DNA from: Rhizodiscina lignyota
Lineage: Eukaryota; Ascomycota; Dothideomycetes; Aulographales; Rhizodiscinaceae
DNA: 64,000 bases
Assembly (NCBI GenBank): GCA_010015805.1
Contig: ML978123.1
Coordinates: forward strand, 620,001-684,000
Direction: 5' to 3'
Shown: piece after piece, positions 45,363-57,475 of the stretch
Numbering within the stretch: the first letter of the stretch is position 1
How the letters are laid out: each line of letters starts with the position of its first letter
Notes under the pieces: generated by a model
What the model was told of the DNA's origin: nothing
Databases searched by the model: none
Seen by the model: only the letters and a program-made list of their open reading frames with translations
Translations under genes and position numbers: made by a program

Positions 45363-46171
45363 GGGAAGTCAGGTAGGAAGAGCACTTAGACCTACAAAAC
45401 GGGTCTCCCCTCATAGCAAAGTGTGGATCACTTAAGGGGCCAGCAAAATCAAGAAACACAAAAAAGTCACAAGGAGTTTCTACTCCATCAACAAATGCAC
45501 GGTGAAGTTATTAGAAGCAGACATCAATTGTCGTTAAGATACATCGTAAAGCCTCTATTTCAGAGGCCCGATCCCCGAGGGGATCGAGTTTTGAAGATCG
45601 AAAGGTAAGGTTTTAAAAGGATTTTATGAAAAGTCCCACGCCCAAAGCAAGTCTCAACCGGAAGAAAGGATCGGGAGACATCCACCCATCTGTGCCCGTT
45701 GCAATCCACCGAATTCCATGACAGCGAGTGACACGCCATGAGAAACAACCGAAAACATTAAAACAAGAAGCATTGGAATTTGTCTTGAAAGACCCCATAG
45801 TTCGCCTTGACATGCATGCATCAATGCTTTGACTCGCTCAGATGAGATCCGATGCTGAATGCGGGCATTACTGTCGTGACCGATTTGTTGATGCTTTGGC
45901 CGTGAAAGATACGTGTCGGAAGCTGGAGTGGCGTTCGTTCGTGTATATGTGCAGAAATGGAGCAAAAGCAAAAACAATCTCCAGCGAGCGACGTGTGGGT
46001 CATTAAAAGTCGTGAATAAAGCAAGTCGTTATTTCCACGGTCCGTTCAGAAGGCGTCCAATCGCGGACATTGGAAACTGGAACCTTTCAAAAACCCTCCC
46101 CCATATAAACCGGAATCCCCGTTTCAAGTCCCACTGTTACAACGATATACACCATTGCCCAAATCCGGGTT
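45363..46171. other. Intergenic between convergent genes with paired hairpins
   Basis: 3' flanks of the glutathione transferase and the J-domain gene. The only structured element seen is the tandem hairpin at 45551-45586. Confidence 0.5.
45551..45586. other. Two adjacent perfect hairpins
   Basis: GCCTCT/AGAGGC with a 5-nt loop (45551-45567) is followed after one base by CGATCCCC/GGGGATCG with a 2-nt GA centre (45569-45586). The second is an almost perfect 18-nt palindrome. They sit about 190 nt past the glutathione transferase stop and 585 nt past the J-domain stop. They could be RNA 3'-end structure, a protein site or chance. Confidence 0.55.
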
Positions 46172-48058
46172 CTAGTAAGCGTACGTCGTGGATGACCTGG
46201 TCACACCTGGGCGGTCATATCTCTCCTTCTCGTCATAATACCTCTCCCTCTCTCTTCCGCTTCTCATGTACGATTCCTCTGGACTGCGGTCGCGACCTGA
46301 GAACTTGATATCCTTATGCTCGTACTTCTTTCCTACATTGATCTGCTCCTTTTCATAACTCTTCGGTTGCAAGTTATGCCGTTTTGAGTAATCGGAGGGT
46401 ATTTCTCCATATTGCATGTCGCGACTTCTCTCTGACCGACGATTTTCTCGGTCTCGAGCTCGGTCGCGGTCACGTTCTCGCTCAGTATCGGGGGAGCGGT
46501 GAGAATAGGAAGTTGCACGGACAGGAGGTGCGGGATAGTGAGATCCAGAAGGAGCTGGGACTGTGCGCACCGATGCCATTGGAGGTCGATCGGGATCCCG
46601 AGCCGATGTCGCATCACGTCCCCGTCGTCGGTCGCGGTCCTTTTCCCTCTCGCGGTCCTGTGCTGGAGCACGCACTTCGGTCTTGTATGGAGATGACGCG
46701 GTATAATTCTCAGGGGAGACTGTCAGGCGATCGCCATAGTGGTATTGAGTGGTTCGTGGGATCGAAACTGGAGGTGGTCCGGACGCGGGAGGGATGTTGG
46801 GGTGATGTGCGGAAAGGTATGGGTCTTGAGCTGTGCCGTCAGGTGTGACGGGACTTGAGGATGAGTAACCAGAGTCAGGTTGGAGTGTCTCGCCATGTCT
46901 GAGCTTCGAGGATCGAGAAGTGTCTTCTTTCCGGCGGGAAGAAGGAGTTGGCACTTGTGGCACCGACTCTGGCATTGTGTCGGCTCGTCGCATTGATGCA
47001 GGCGGAGCAGGGTACTCGCGGGCTGGTGATTCGGTGACGTCGTGTGAGTAGCTTCGAGGTGGCATTGCTCGCTCGCCCATCATTGCTCTGAGCTTTTCTG
47101 GCGATGTAGCTGACTTTGAGAAAGCAGGAGGAGTAGGCTCGACGATTTCCGGCGAACGACGTCGGGTATCAGTCGGCTTCGCCCGAGAGCGACGTACTTC
47201 GGCGTGCGGATGTCCACTAGACGTCCTCACAGGTGTGGGTCTTGAGCTGCTGTAGCTTTGCTCATCGCGAGCTTGCGCTTGGTAGCGCCGAGCAGTCTCT
47301 GCCATACTCGAGTACTTCTCGTTCCAGTCTCTCGGAGCTTCATACCTTTGAGCAGCCTCGTACAGTTTTCTTGCAGTATCCTGCTTCCGTCGGGCATCTT
47401 CCTCCTTCTGCCTTACGGTATCGTCTCGCCTCCTCCGATCCTCCTCATATTTGTGGACATCTTCCGTGGAAGAGTAGTACTTCCGTTCTCGCGACTCTTT
47501 CACATCCGCCTCTCTCGCTCTTCTTCGCTCCGACCTTGCCTTGTCCTCCTTTTCGGTTCTTCGTTTCTCCTCGGTCTTGACAGTCTGAGGTGACGGGCGA
47601 CGAGTGTACGTATGAGTATCATGTTTTCGCGTCGACGACGACCTGGCGTCGTCATAGTAGTCATCCTCAGCTGCATATTTCGGTACGCGCACTTCGTACT
47701 CCGCATTCCTGGTGGTAAAGCTGGGGTACAATGGAGTTTGCTTCACGTCGTACGCTGAATCCTTTCGTGATGATCCGGCAGGTCTTCGTGCTTCTCTTTG
47801 CATCATCTCCGCCTTGAGCTCGGCCAGGCGCAACCTCGCATCGTAGCGACTTCGCTTCTCGTCATCGCTGAGGATCTCGTACGCCTGCTGGATTTTGTGG
47901 AATTCATCTGCCTTCTGCTGCTTCAATTCTGGATCGGAAACCTTGTCTGGGTGGCACTTGAGGGCGAGTTTTCGGTACGCAGACTTGATCTCGGCAGCGG
48001 TACAGCTCTTGGCTACACCAAGGGCTTCGTAAGGGTCATCTTGGACGGGAGACTCCAT
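46172..48058 (-). CDS. J-domain (DnaJ/Hsp40) protein with long charged tail
   Basis: A single-exon gene for 628 residues. The J-domain is at 8-75 ([23 protein letters not shown] at 36-38, then [20 protein letters not shown]), so it can stimulate Hsp70 ATPase. There is no G/F region, zinc finger or C-terminal substrate domain, which places it in class III (DnaJC-like). The remaining 550 residues are highly charged and low-complexity, with coiled-coil-prone [19 protein letters not shown] and Arg/Glu/Asp repeats near the end ([15 protein letters not shown]), a composition common in splicing-associated proteins. A nuclear role is only suggested by that. No introns are seen. The region upstream is unusually long. 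Confidence 0.85.
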   Translation of the reverse strand: MESPVQDDPYEALGVAKSCTAAEIKSAYRKLALKCHPDKVSDPELKQQKADEFHKIQQAYEILSDDEKRSRYDARLRLAELKAEMMQREARRPAGSSRKDSAYDVKQTPLYPSFTTRNAEYEVRVPKYAAEDDYYDDARSSSTRKHDTHTYTRRPSPQTVKTEEKRRTEKEDKARSERRRAREADVKESRERKYYSSTEDVHKYEEDRRRRDDTVRQKEEDARRKQDTARKLYEAAQRYEAPRDWNEKYSSMAETARRYQAQARDEQSYSSSRPTPVRTSSGHPHAEVRRSRAKPTDTRRRSPEIVEPTPPAFSKSATSPEKLRAMMGERAMPPRSYSHDVTESPAREYPAPPASMRRADTMPESVPQVPTPSSRRKEDTSRSSKLRHGETLQPDSGYSSSSPVTPDGTAQDPYLSAHHPNIPPASGPPPVSIPRTTQYHYGDRLTVSPENYTASSPYKTEVRAPAQDREREKDRDRRRGRDATSARDPDRPPMASVRTVPAPSGSHYPAPPVRATSYSHRSPDTERERDRDRARDRENRRSERSRDMQYGEIPSDYSKRHNLQPKSYEKEQINVGKKYEHKDIKFSGRDRSPEESYMRSGRERERYYDEKERYDRPGVTRSSTTYAY

Positions 48059-48749
48059 GTTGTGATGACCCTACAGTCATACAGTCGTCGTGGAGCCGTT
48101 GTGTAAGCAGTCACACCGACGGACGACGGTGCGGAACACTGTGGAAGGAGAGGGTTGTCGTCGAGCAAAGGTACTTCAGTAAGCTATTGCGCGACGTCGA
48201 GGTAGCCCGGTCGGGATAGCGCAATATGTAGAGTGTGTGAGGCGAGTGTGGTGTCGATGGTGGATGGCGAAAGTGGTGGTGCGGTTGCGCGGCTGCTGTG
48301 GCTGGTAAATAGTCGCCGCTCAAGAGGCAGGGAGCGAATGAGAGCGGGCCGAAGACGAGCCCGCGTCCCCGTATGCGTCCGTGTGGGTAATTTGAAATGA
48401 TATGAATGAGAGACGATGGCAGTGTCCGCATACGTCGGAGATGGAGAGAGTCTCACGCAGCGTTGCTGCTTGGGGGGAGTCGAGCGAACACTTCCCGTAG
48501 TGCGCTCCGGAAGGGCTAGCGCGTGCCGGCTAGGCTCGCTTACTAGCACTCGTACCTCGCTCGCTGTCCGCCGCGGCCCGCTTTAAGCTTGTTACGACGG
48601 TTACGAATGCTCGGCCCTTCTTCTGTCCACTTCCAAGCCGTCTGAGCCTCGAGTGGTAGAGTAAGTATATGACGTGGCGACCTCGCTGCTGGCGGATGAG
48701 AAATGCGGTGCGCAATTCGTTCGCATGCACTGGCGTCTTCTGGAAGGCG

Positions 48750-48758
48750 TACGGAGTA
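48750..48758. promoter_or_regulatory. TACGGAGTA motif copy
   Basis: Exact reverse complement of TACTCCGTA, in the gene-poor region. Role unknown. Confidence 0.4.
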
Positions 48759-50156
48759 CCAAGCACCGCCGCGCGATTTTTCGTCTTCGAAATTGACGGA
48801 CTGCCCCTTCGCGTGGGTGTGTCCCTTTTGCTTTGGATTCAAATGCACGCGTGAAGCGGCGGTGTGCGTCAACTTAAGCACTCCCAGGCACAAGAGCAGG
48901 CCCCCAGCCACCGAGCAGCCCTGTGAACTCGAGCGTAGGATGATGATAAGGCTGCTGAGTATTCCTATTCAGGGTGCCTGGCCTCCAGAATGGCTTGCAG
49001 AGTCACCGTGATTGCAGGTGAATTATGAGGAATAAGCGCCGTTCGCCCTGCTCGCAGCACACCTAGACGCTCGGTGGTGGGCGAGGCTGTACCGTGACTG
49101 AGATGGTGTGGGATGCCGACTCATCGAGCCCTTCCAGCTGACCGCGCCGAGTGCTCACAAGAATAGAGGCGGCCACGAGCTTGCTCAGGTGTCCTGCGGT
49201 CGCGTGGGATTTTCGATATCAGTGCAGAGTCGAACTGGACGGCAGGAAGGATGCAGCAGAGGCAGGAGGCGGAAGTCTTCAAGGAAACGGACAGTCCTCG
49301 CTCTCTCCGCTTTTCGTCATGAGGCTTGGAGAAGAAGCTGCTAGTTACACACTACGCGGGCACTACTTCGCAGCGTCCTTTTCTTGCAATTCCTGACTCT
49401 GACGCTCCGCTTCGCTGCGATTCTCCCCCTAACGCAGATTCAGAGCGTGCATAAGCCGTCGCCTCAGCCAAAGCCTCCCAAGACATCGGCCCTCACGCTG
49501 TCTGGCACCAACCTTCCCCGCTGGCCGCTTTCGAGGCCAATGGATCTCTCGACAAGCCATCCGGCGCCGCGTCAAGCCATCTGCAGGAAACATCGCCAAT
49601 GTCGAATCGCAACGTCTTCTGCAAGTGTCTCTGCCCGCTCTCGTCCAATCGCCACGGCCGGCGGGGATGGCGGGAAGACTCTTCTGTGCGAGCGGGACCC
49701 AGGAACCTTCCATCCCATCCACTCTCTGCCACAATACTCGCACAATGTACCTACTTCGTAACCTCGCCTTTTCGCCTCCGTAAGCAAGTAAAGCTGCGTT
49801 TTGATCCAACGGCAGCGATTTACTTTTCCGGCTATCTAACGGGCCTCTCCACCGACTTTCACGTCCCTGGCAATCGCTAAGCAGATCCAACAACTTCTAC
49901 CCCGGAGACCTGCAGCTGAAGGACTCCACTGCATGGGGCGTCGTCCCGGGCGCCATTTTGATGTGATCGGTGCTGCAGACCAGCGCTTCGAAGGAGAACC
50001 GAGACGATTTCGTGCACGACAACCACACGAGGCACAATAGGGATACATGTCAGGCTGCAGTATTTTGGCTTTCCCACTTGACTCGACAACCGAATAGCAA
50101 GTCTCAAATACCTATGGGTGAGGCTGTGTAAGGATGAGACCTGTTTCATAGGATGA

Positions 50157-50266
50157 TACTCCGTATGCGAATTCGCCCCGTCAGGATCGAACATGTTGCC
50201 CCATCTTTCCATTTCATGTCCGACACGCGAAAAAGCGCACAACTGATATTCCCCAATTACTCCGTA
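50157..50266. promoter_or_regulatory. Two TACTCCGTA copies 101 nt apart
   Basis: Exact copies at 50157-50165 and 50258-50266, same orientation, in the gene-poor region. Role unknown. Confidence 0.4.
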
Positions 50267-51259
50267 GCTCAAGTCCATTTGCAGTTTTCCACATGTGCTT
50301 TTTGCGACCGATCAACGTGCTCGTTTCCTTCATCAGGTACATGTGCGTGCTTACACCAACTCTCAATCGACGATCCGCTTTTCACCGTTGCCCATCATCC
50401 CACCGTTCCGAGCCGCCCACCGTCCTCTGCCTGTCTCACTCTCCACGCGCACCAGATCTCATTCCACCAGGCAAGACCCATGTAGTCGTTGCAACCAACA
50501 GCGGTGACCCACGCAAGCAGCGGCATGCTGGGGGTGATGGCGGGGGGGAGAGCACGCAAGGCAGATGATCCGCAAATGTATTTCTAGCGCGGGGCAAGGA
50601 CCAAACCTTTCCCTCTCGTGGCCCATCGTGCATGTGTGCAAGCCAAAAAAGCCATGGCACCGTCCAATTATGCAAGTCACAGTGATGGAGAGCGCGGCAA
50701 AGTGGAAAATCGCAGAGTGGCTTGATTCGCTACACCAATGAGGGCAGATACAATCCTCGAGCACCAGGTACTGCAAGCGGAGCCACGCAACTGCGAAGGC
50801 AATGGAATCGTCGGGATGCGTCGTGGCGTCCTCTTCCACGATGCGCCGTTGGAACCGCGGCATGACGGGCGCTCCTCCCAAGACGTGGGCTGCTGTGATT
50901 TGCACTGTGCTGCAGCAGAACGGCGAATATTGATAGGCCAAGAATGGGGGTTTGCTGTAGCGGAGAAAATCTGGACGCATCCATGCCCAAGGCGACGTCG
51001 ACACTCCACAATTGCACCACGCAAAGGTCGTGAGAATGGAAATGGCATTCGATCGTACGACGATCAGGTACGCATCATGAGACGTGAGAAAGCTGTCAAA
51101 GGTGATGCTGTGATTTCATACCGCAGCTTGGACATGCAAAACAACGTCGATAGTGTAACGCTGCCCATAATATTGCTTGTCTTCGTGTCGCCATGACAGG
51201 AAGTTGGTCTCATGCTTGCCCTAACACCGTGATCGGAGCTGAGGCTGAAGAGGTCGATG

Positions 51260-52549
51260 CTATCCTTCGCCCTGCCAGACCGGAAGATCGATATCCACAA
51301 CTATCGGCTTATTGAATCGCTTGTGTGCCCCGTAGCTCGTAGCCTGGTAAGACGCGTTCACAATGCACGTCTCCTTGCGCCCCATTCTGCCCATCAAGGC
51401 GTCCACCTCATGCGCATCTAGTCTCGAGTACTGGCTTTCTCCATGGAAAGCCTTTGCAGGACTTCTCTGCGCCACATCAGCCTGCTCTGCCAAGTCGTCA
51501 AATTGGACTTCATCCCCTTCGAGCCCTTCCAAATCTTCAGATGCAGTAAATGTGGGCCGTCTAGAGTTCTTTTTGTGCCGCTTCCAGAAATGTTCTCCTC
51601 TCTCCTTCATACGAACGCTGCTGCCTTCTGCTTCGCCATTATCATTTCCCGTTTCGAAGCGCACGTGATTTATATGCCGCATTTGGCCACCGAGCCATGA
51701 GTCGGAATTTTCCAGCGCATCGCCACCCTTCGCCGTCAAGTCGACTTTCGACTCTTTCTTGTTACCCATCCCAGCACCCGGGTCGTCCCACGCCTTCGTT
51801 TCGTCTTCCATATATTTGAGGCTGGGGTTCTTGCTGTCGAGCCGCCACTTTACCCTCTCTACATCTCGGCCGGGATGTTTGTGTCCACAGACTGCTAGCT
51901 TAGGACGCACCCGCCACAGAGCTCGACGGAGAGCTTCGCATCCGCCAAGACTCCCCGGACTCGCCGTGTCACAGTGGCCTCGGGGCGGCGTGTGCGTGAC
52001 CACTACATCGGTGTCGAATGGTATGTCGGACCAGATGGAGGAAGCTTGATCGGCAGTGTAGCCGAAGGCCCAGAGACCGTGCGCTGGAGAGTAAGGGCTG
52101 CCGAAGACCTTGAAAGCAGTGTGGGGACCAGATGGGTGAGTCAGACGAACAGTGGCGGATTCGTGGTTCAGGTACGTGATTGATGGAGAGTCCTTGACGA
52201 GCTTCAGACATGCTTCCGTATCTTGCGGGTGGTTCTTGTGAAAGTATGCGCCATTTTCGCGGTAGAAATTGGCATCTAACGTCGTGTCGTGGTTGCCTAC
52301 GAGATTGTTTAGCCGTCGTCTAAGTGCCGTGTAGCAACGTGTGGGTATACCGGCAATGACAATCTTCTTTTCGAAATCAGTACCCTCCAGCCATCGCACT
52401 GCCTTCTCCAACTCTGAGAAACTGCCCTGGTTTGTCAGGTCTCCAGCGTGGATAAGAACGTCCCCTTTAGGTAATTTAGGAGTTTGGTTATGAGTATCTG
52501 ATATGCAGACAATCCTAGTCCTCTTGAGCGGTCTCGGAGCTTGATCCAT
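51260..52549 (-). CDS. Calcineurin-like metallophosphoesterase
   Basis: A binuclear-metal phosphoesterase similar to the metallophosphatase-domain (MPPED/239AB) proteins. Exons 52549..52351 and 52296..51260 give 411 residues. The motifs are DTH (18-20, RIVCISDTHNQ), GDLTN (36-40), GNHD (67-70), THTPP and GHKHPG, a complete metal-ligand set. The 54-nt intron (GTATAC donor, GTAG acceptor, GCTAAAC branch-like site) is a multiple of three without a stop, so an unspliced message would add 18 residues just before NHD. The C-terminal 170 residues hold an acidic, low-complexity insertion (ASEDLEGLEGDEVQFDD), followed by a conserved-looking end (CIVNASYQATSYGAHKRFNK) that belongs to the core fold of related proteins. 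The substrate is unknown. Confidence 0.85.
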   Translation of the reverse strand: MDQAPRPLKRTRIVCISDTHNQTPKLPKGDVLIHAGDLTNQGSFSELEKAVRWLEGTDFEKKIVIAGIPTRCYTALRRRLNNLVGNHDTTLDANFYRENGAYFHKNHPQDTEACLKLVKDSPSITYLNHESATVRLTHPSGPHTAFKVFGSPYSPAHGLWAFGYTADQASSIWSDIPFDTDVVVTHTPPRGHCDTASPGSLGGCEALRRALWRVRPKLAVCGHKHPGRDVERVKWRLDSKNPSLKYMEDETKAWDDPGAGMGNKKESKVDLTAKGGDALENSDSWLGGQMRHINHVRFETGNDNGEAEGSSVRMKERGEHFWKRHKKNSRRPTFTASEDLEGLEGDEVQFDDLAEQADVAQRSPAKAFHGESQYSRLDAHEVDALMGRMGRKETCIVNASYQATSYGAHKRFNKPIVVDIDLPVWQGEG

Positions 52550-53380
52550 AAGGCTAACAAGAATCTCGGTCGAGATCAGGAGTTGAAGGCAGATGCCTGA
52601 GGATAGATTTTACAGCAATGACTGCCACAAAAGGTGGCAAAGACTGACCACTAGAGATGAGGGAAAGAACGATCTGTAAACAACCCAATCCACCTTTACG
52701 ACCGCAGTTATGTTAAAATCGAGAATCTCACGCAAAGGACAATACCAGCTAAAGAATGAGTCATTAGAAGAAATGGAAGACCGAAAGTCAAGTGATCGCT
52801 TGACAATGAATTTCAAGTCGAGGCTCCCAAGTCTATCAATGAATTGAATTACTGGCAGTGAAGGAACGATATTCTCACCATATCACCATTTGATGATGAA
52901 TTTGTTCCTGAATGGAAATATATACGAGGTCTGATGTGGATGTTGGAGTAATAAAAGCTGAAGACGGGCGAAGTGGAGATCTCCGGGTCTCGCCGCTTTT
53001 AAGAGGGACCTCTCTGACTCTTGCGAACCCCCTTTTCCTGACGCTCATCAAGATCGTACCTAACATTATTTATTTATTGCGCCTGTACAATATGGGCACC
53101 TTTCATGTTGTCCTGGAATTGACCGCTTACCTACCAAATTTCTTTGGGCGCAGTATGTCCGATAAATTTGGCCAGGCGATTCAGCAGCCGCAAAGAACAG
53201 CTGAAGTTGCGTTGGAGATCAGCTGATTGGTCAAAATCAAGTAGCTCCAGCTCTTCGATTGCAGACTTTCAGCCTCGCCTGGCACCTTGAGACTCATTGC
53301 CCCTCCTTATTAGATACGACATCTTTGGTCGTCTGTGGCGCTTTCCGGTCTGGCATTATGAGTGGTTAGTGGCCCACAGG
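52550..53380. other. Divergent intergenic region
   Basis: Between the phosphoesterase (minus) and the large NLR-N-like gene (plus). AT-rich in parts; no gene or repeat is supported. Confidence 0.4.
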
Positions 53381-56285
53381 ATGAGCTTTGGCTTCTCTGT
53401 CGGCGATTTCATCGCTATTGCGGAGAAGGCACGGGAGGTATGGATACAGCTGTCACGAGGAAAGTTATGATATCTATACACTAAATTTATAAGGTGTATA
53501 ATCGATGCAAATCTGGCCCTAAGAGGTACGAATCGCTCGCTCAACATGTCCACTTTCTTCAGAAGGTACTTGAGGAGACCACGACGAGCTTCAAAGACGA
53601 TACAACATCAAGCGTTGCCGGCGCTTCGTCCTTGATATCTGCTCAACAAGCATGCCGCACCGTCTTGTATGAGGTCGAAGCATGCTTGGACAAATATGCC
53701 GAAATGGGCGAATCGAATCCAGGAGTTGTGGAAAGGATCAAATTTGCTGCAAAGGATGTCGACGGCTTGAAAGATAAGCTGAGTGCGGTTGCGTTGCAGC
53801 TAAATCTTGGTCTCGTTTCCCACATGAATCTGTCCCAGGCAAGGGTCGAAAGGGCACTGGATCGTTTTATGCAGAAACGGGAAACCACTGTCCAGCTCTC
53901 CACCGGAACTACGCAGTATGTTTCCGACAAGATATCCCCCGGGATATCCGAGACGGCTAGCAAGAACACGAATGGCTCTGGCAAAGGTAATTTTGATCAA
54001 CAGAACCCCCAATGAGGAAAGGGTTCGCTGAGCAAGCTAGATACAGAGAACAGAGGTGGCTCAGAATCCACGCTGATATCTCCACCGTCAGATGTCAAAG
54101 CATCAGCAGACCAGTCCCGCCTTGCGAGCAACACGGAAGCTGCAGACAAACCTCCAGTGAGCAGAAGCATCGATCATCATGCATTCTCATCAGCAGAGAA
54201 GCATAGCAAAACAAGACAGCATATGCAAGCAGAGCCTGAAAGAAAATTTTCGCCATTGGCCTCTTATGGATCATATTTTCCGACAGAATCGCAACATTCA
54301 AGCGATGTTTCAAGCTACTTGAACAGTACTGATAGGCTTCCAAACCGAGTCATGACCGAGTCGTCTCCAACCGAACTCTCGGAGCCCGTTGATTCCGAGA
54401 GTACAGGGCAAACATTGGACGTAAAAGATCTTCTCGCTCCAATATTCCAAGGCGACTTGGCCGCAAAGGATGAAGAAGCCGAAGTATTGAATAGATTCCG
54501 TCGAGCTTTCCGATTGCTGAAGCCTAGCCAACTGAGTTGCCCTACGTCAGAAGAAGTCTCGCTTCTTTGTAAGGAACTCTTCACAGAGACTTCCGTTCCC
54601 CTTTCGGAGCGTTTTCGCTTCGTAGATCGATTATTACCCAAGGCTTCCGCATACAGGGAGATCAACGAAAAGACGTTCGTCTATATCATGCAGGGTGTGA
54701 GAGCATGTACCATTGGCTGCCGGAAAATGTTTGTGTCCGAAAATATCGATAAAGGTCACCAAAAGCTGCTATCACAGGAACTGTCGAAGCTTCATAAAGA
54801 AGCAGAGGCGATTCCTCCGTGGTGTTTTAAGATGTCGAAAGTTGGAGACTTGCAGGAATACTATGACGAGATTTCGGAGACAGAGGTTGACAAGCGACCG
54901 TTAATACGATTGAAGTACGCCACATTTACCAGTGCCAATATTCGAGCCAGAAACTTGTTAAAATACTTGGACGCTGTTGACCGTTGGTCTAATGAGGAGT
55001 TGTTGAAGGGGTTTGGAACTGAGATCACCCCAGCCCTCCAAATAATGCGAGCGGGATTGAGCATATTCGGGGCTCTGGGAAGAGAAGACAAGAAGAATCT
55101 GATGTCGGATCTCGACCAAGCACTAATTGAATTCTCATTTACCCGCAAGGAGTTTCTTCGCGTCTCGGATGAGGAACTTGACGAGTCGAAGGACGATCTC
55201 AAGACCGAGTTAAGCGAATTGAGTCAACTGCTCGAAAGGCACAGCGATGGCTATAAAGCATTAGAGATGGCTCTCCAGGTTTGCGACCTTATACTCAAAC
55301 GGATACAAGGCTTTCTCTCGTTTCTGACGGACATCGGCACGCATATATCGAGTCCCGGGTCGAACTTTTTCCCAATTGTACGCTATCGTCATGGGTATGT
55401 GAAAGCAGGGTCCGAGCTCATGATGGATGTGGTAAAGCAATGGAATCAAGTTGTTGCCAATGCGATTTTTGCACATCGGGGCCAAAAGGACAATCACCTT
55501 CTGAATAAATATGCGGTGCGCTTCATTAAAGGAAATGTGGAGAGACAACAGAAGAAGATCCATGATCTCAGCGTATCGCCTTGGGGTGGGCGTATCATTT
55601 CGGCACAAGTGAAAGGTTACAATAAGGAGAAGGAATGCACGCTTAAAGTCTCGATTGATAACCCACGCCAGAGAAAGGTTCTACCGAACACCAAACCAGT
55701 GCGCTCTATCCTCTCATGGGAAAACATACAGGAGCTTCCGGGGATCGTCAAACGGGGGCCAGAATACACGTGCATGTCAGTAGACTTCTGCCTCGTATCC
55801 CACTCAGATCTTACTCAAAGCTCGCTCCAGAAAACTGCTCCAGTCGTCCATCATTATCGTCGAACTTCGACGGGCTTCCAACAACCCATTCAAATCAAAG
55901 GACGAAAAGCTCGGGCAGTGGAAATGGAGACGGAACCTTCAGTCCAGCGCATCCTTCGAAGACAGAGGTAAGTTTCCCTTTCACATCAATTTCAGGATCT
56001 GGCATGCGGTCCGTTGCCTGGGCATCGCAAAAACAGTAGTTCCAAGCAGCAGATCATTATTAAAGCTCACCATTGCTTCGCTCACCAGTTCACGGAGTAC
56101 ACACGATAACGCAAGAAGCGACAAAGGGAAATCCATACGAGATTCAACTTGTTTTTGAGATGGATGACGAGTCCCGTGTGTCGGACGAGATCAAGGAACG
56201 GCGTAAAGTGCATTGGACTAATGCTCTCGTTGAAGATAGTCTTATCTTTGAGACATATGAGCTAGAGCAGAAAAAAGTTGATTAA
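53381..56285 (+). CDS. Large fungal protein with the N-terminal domain of NLR/ankyrin-type proteins, no NACHT seen
   Basis: The favoured model is 53381..53437, 53494..53986, 54041..55967 and 56066..56285, giving 898 residues. The start SFGFSVGDFIAIAEKAREVW and the following YNRCKSGPKRYESLAQHVHF match the short helical N-terminal domain found in front of NACHT, ankyrin or similar modules in many ascomycete proteins. Here no P-loop, NACHT, WD or ankyrin sequence follows. Instead there is a Ser-rich linker, then helical regions (about 270-600) with LSELSQLLERHSDGYKALEM, and a tail (YEIQLVFEMDDESRVSDEIK) with a beta-like start. The last intron has a strong GTAAGT donor but a weak acceptor (TAAAG). 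An alternative with two short introns near 55776 and 56036 also keeps frame, so the last 120 residues are uncertain. Confidence 0.6.
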
Positions 56286-56683
56286 GATAATTATTATTAG
56301 ACATTGAATGGCAAATACGTACACCTCCTTCAGAGGCACAGATGAAGTGCTCATTCGACGTATCGATACGTCCGTTGGAGATAGATCACGCAGGACTGCA
56401 CCATATGTGTGATTTCTCGACTTTCATTCCAGCATCCGTCTTGTCGGTGCACACATTGCGAATGAGGTTGGGAGGTTGGAGTTGAAGAGTCCCATATTTT
56501 TTGGTCGTTCTGTCGCGGCACGCGGCCCAATTAAAGCAGCATATCACGTGGTAGTGCTAGTCCGAAAGAGGAATAGCATTTCGCTTCTCGCACACGAGCA
56601 AATTCACAACTCCAATCCTTTTTCCATTCGACAATCCATTACGATCTTTCCTCAGCACTGTCGCCAGCCGCAAAGTCGCCAAC
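56286..56683. promoter_or_regulatory. Promoter region of eS7
   Basis: Upstream of a ribosomal protein gene. It contains CACGTG at about 56546 within ATCACGTGGT. A specific ribosomal-protein box is not assigned. Confidence 0.4.
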
Positions 56684-57475
56684 ATGTCGAACGCAGCGCT
56701 GAACAAGATCGCGGCAAACAGCCCTTCGAGGCAAAACCCCTCGGAAATCGAGACGAGCATCGCCAATGCTCTCTACGACCTCGAGACCAACATCCCGGAC
56801 ATGAAGACCTCCCTCAGGCCTCTCCAGTTCGTGTCCGCGCGCGAGGTAAGATAGACTCATATAATCCGGATATAGCATACACCTTCGATGCCATTTCCGC
56901 CGAATTTGGTGATCACGAAGAGGCGGTGGGCACTGGGCAGCAACAGAACGCTGACACCAGGACTCTTACAGATTGAGGTTGGCCATGGCAGGAAGGCAAT
57001 TGTCATCTTCGTCCCTGTTCCTCTTCTCTCTGGATGGCACAAGTCTCAGCAGCGGTATGTTCCCTTGTTCATAATGCGCTGGCGGACCAGATATCTCATA
57101 TTTCACAGCTTGACCCGCGAGCTTGAGAAGAAGTTCTCCGATCGCCATGTCCTCATCATCGCTTCCCGCCGCATCCTCCCACGCCCCAAGCGCTCGAACC
57201 GCTCTCGCACCACCCAGACACAGAAGCGCCCTCGCTCGCGCACGCTGACTGCTGTCCACGACGCCATCCTGCACGACTTGGTCTATCCCGTCGAGATTGT
57301 CGGAAAGCGCATGAGGACGCGCGAGGACGGCGGCAAGTTGCTTAAGATCGTTCTCGATGAGAAGGAGAGGGGCGGTGTCGACTACAGACTTGACACCTAC
57401 TCCGAGGTGTACAAGAGGTTGACGGGCAAGAGCGTCAACTTCGAGTTCCCGCAAGGTAGCACTCAGGACTACTAG
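56684..57475 (+). CDS. rps7: 40S ribosomal protein eS7
   Basis: eS7 is a small-subunit ribosomal protein. Exons 56684..56845, 56972..57054 and 57109..57475 give 203 residues, the usual size. The first intron is 126 nt and the second is 54 nt; a longer first intron is common in fungal ribosomal protein genes. Sequence landmarks are [54 protein letters not shown], the basic block [20 protein letters not shown] and the C-terminal [12 protein letters not shown]. The start ATG gives the expected N-terminus [11 protein letters not shown]. High and steady expression is expected of such genes. Confidence 0.96.

Larger units (their letters stand above)
48059..51259. other. 3.2-kb gene-poor region upstream of the J-domain gene
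   Basis: The region is GC-rich with many overlapping frames of 60-180 codons on both strands; none shows a domain or a clean exon chain. It holds TACTCCGTA-type motif copies at 48750, 50157 and 50258. It may be an extended 5' flank, carry a long leader, or encode a non-coding RNA. Confidence 0.45.

Noticed and set aside
55716-56039. Alternative frame at the 3' end of the large NLR-N-like gene
   Set aside because: It needs two introns of about 30 nt, shorter than the others here. The model with one GTAAGT intron is simpler, but the question is not closed.
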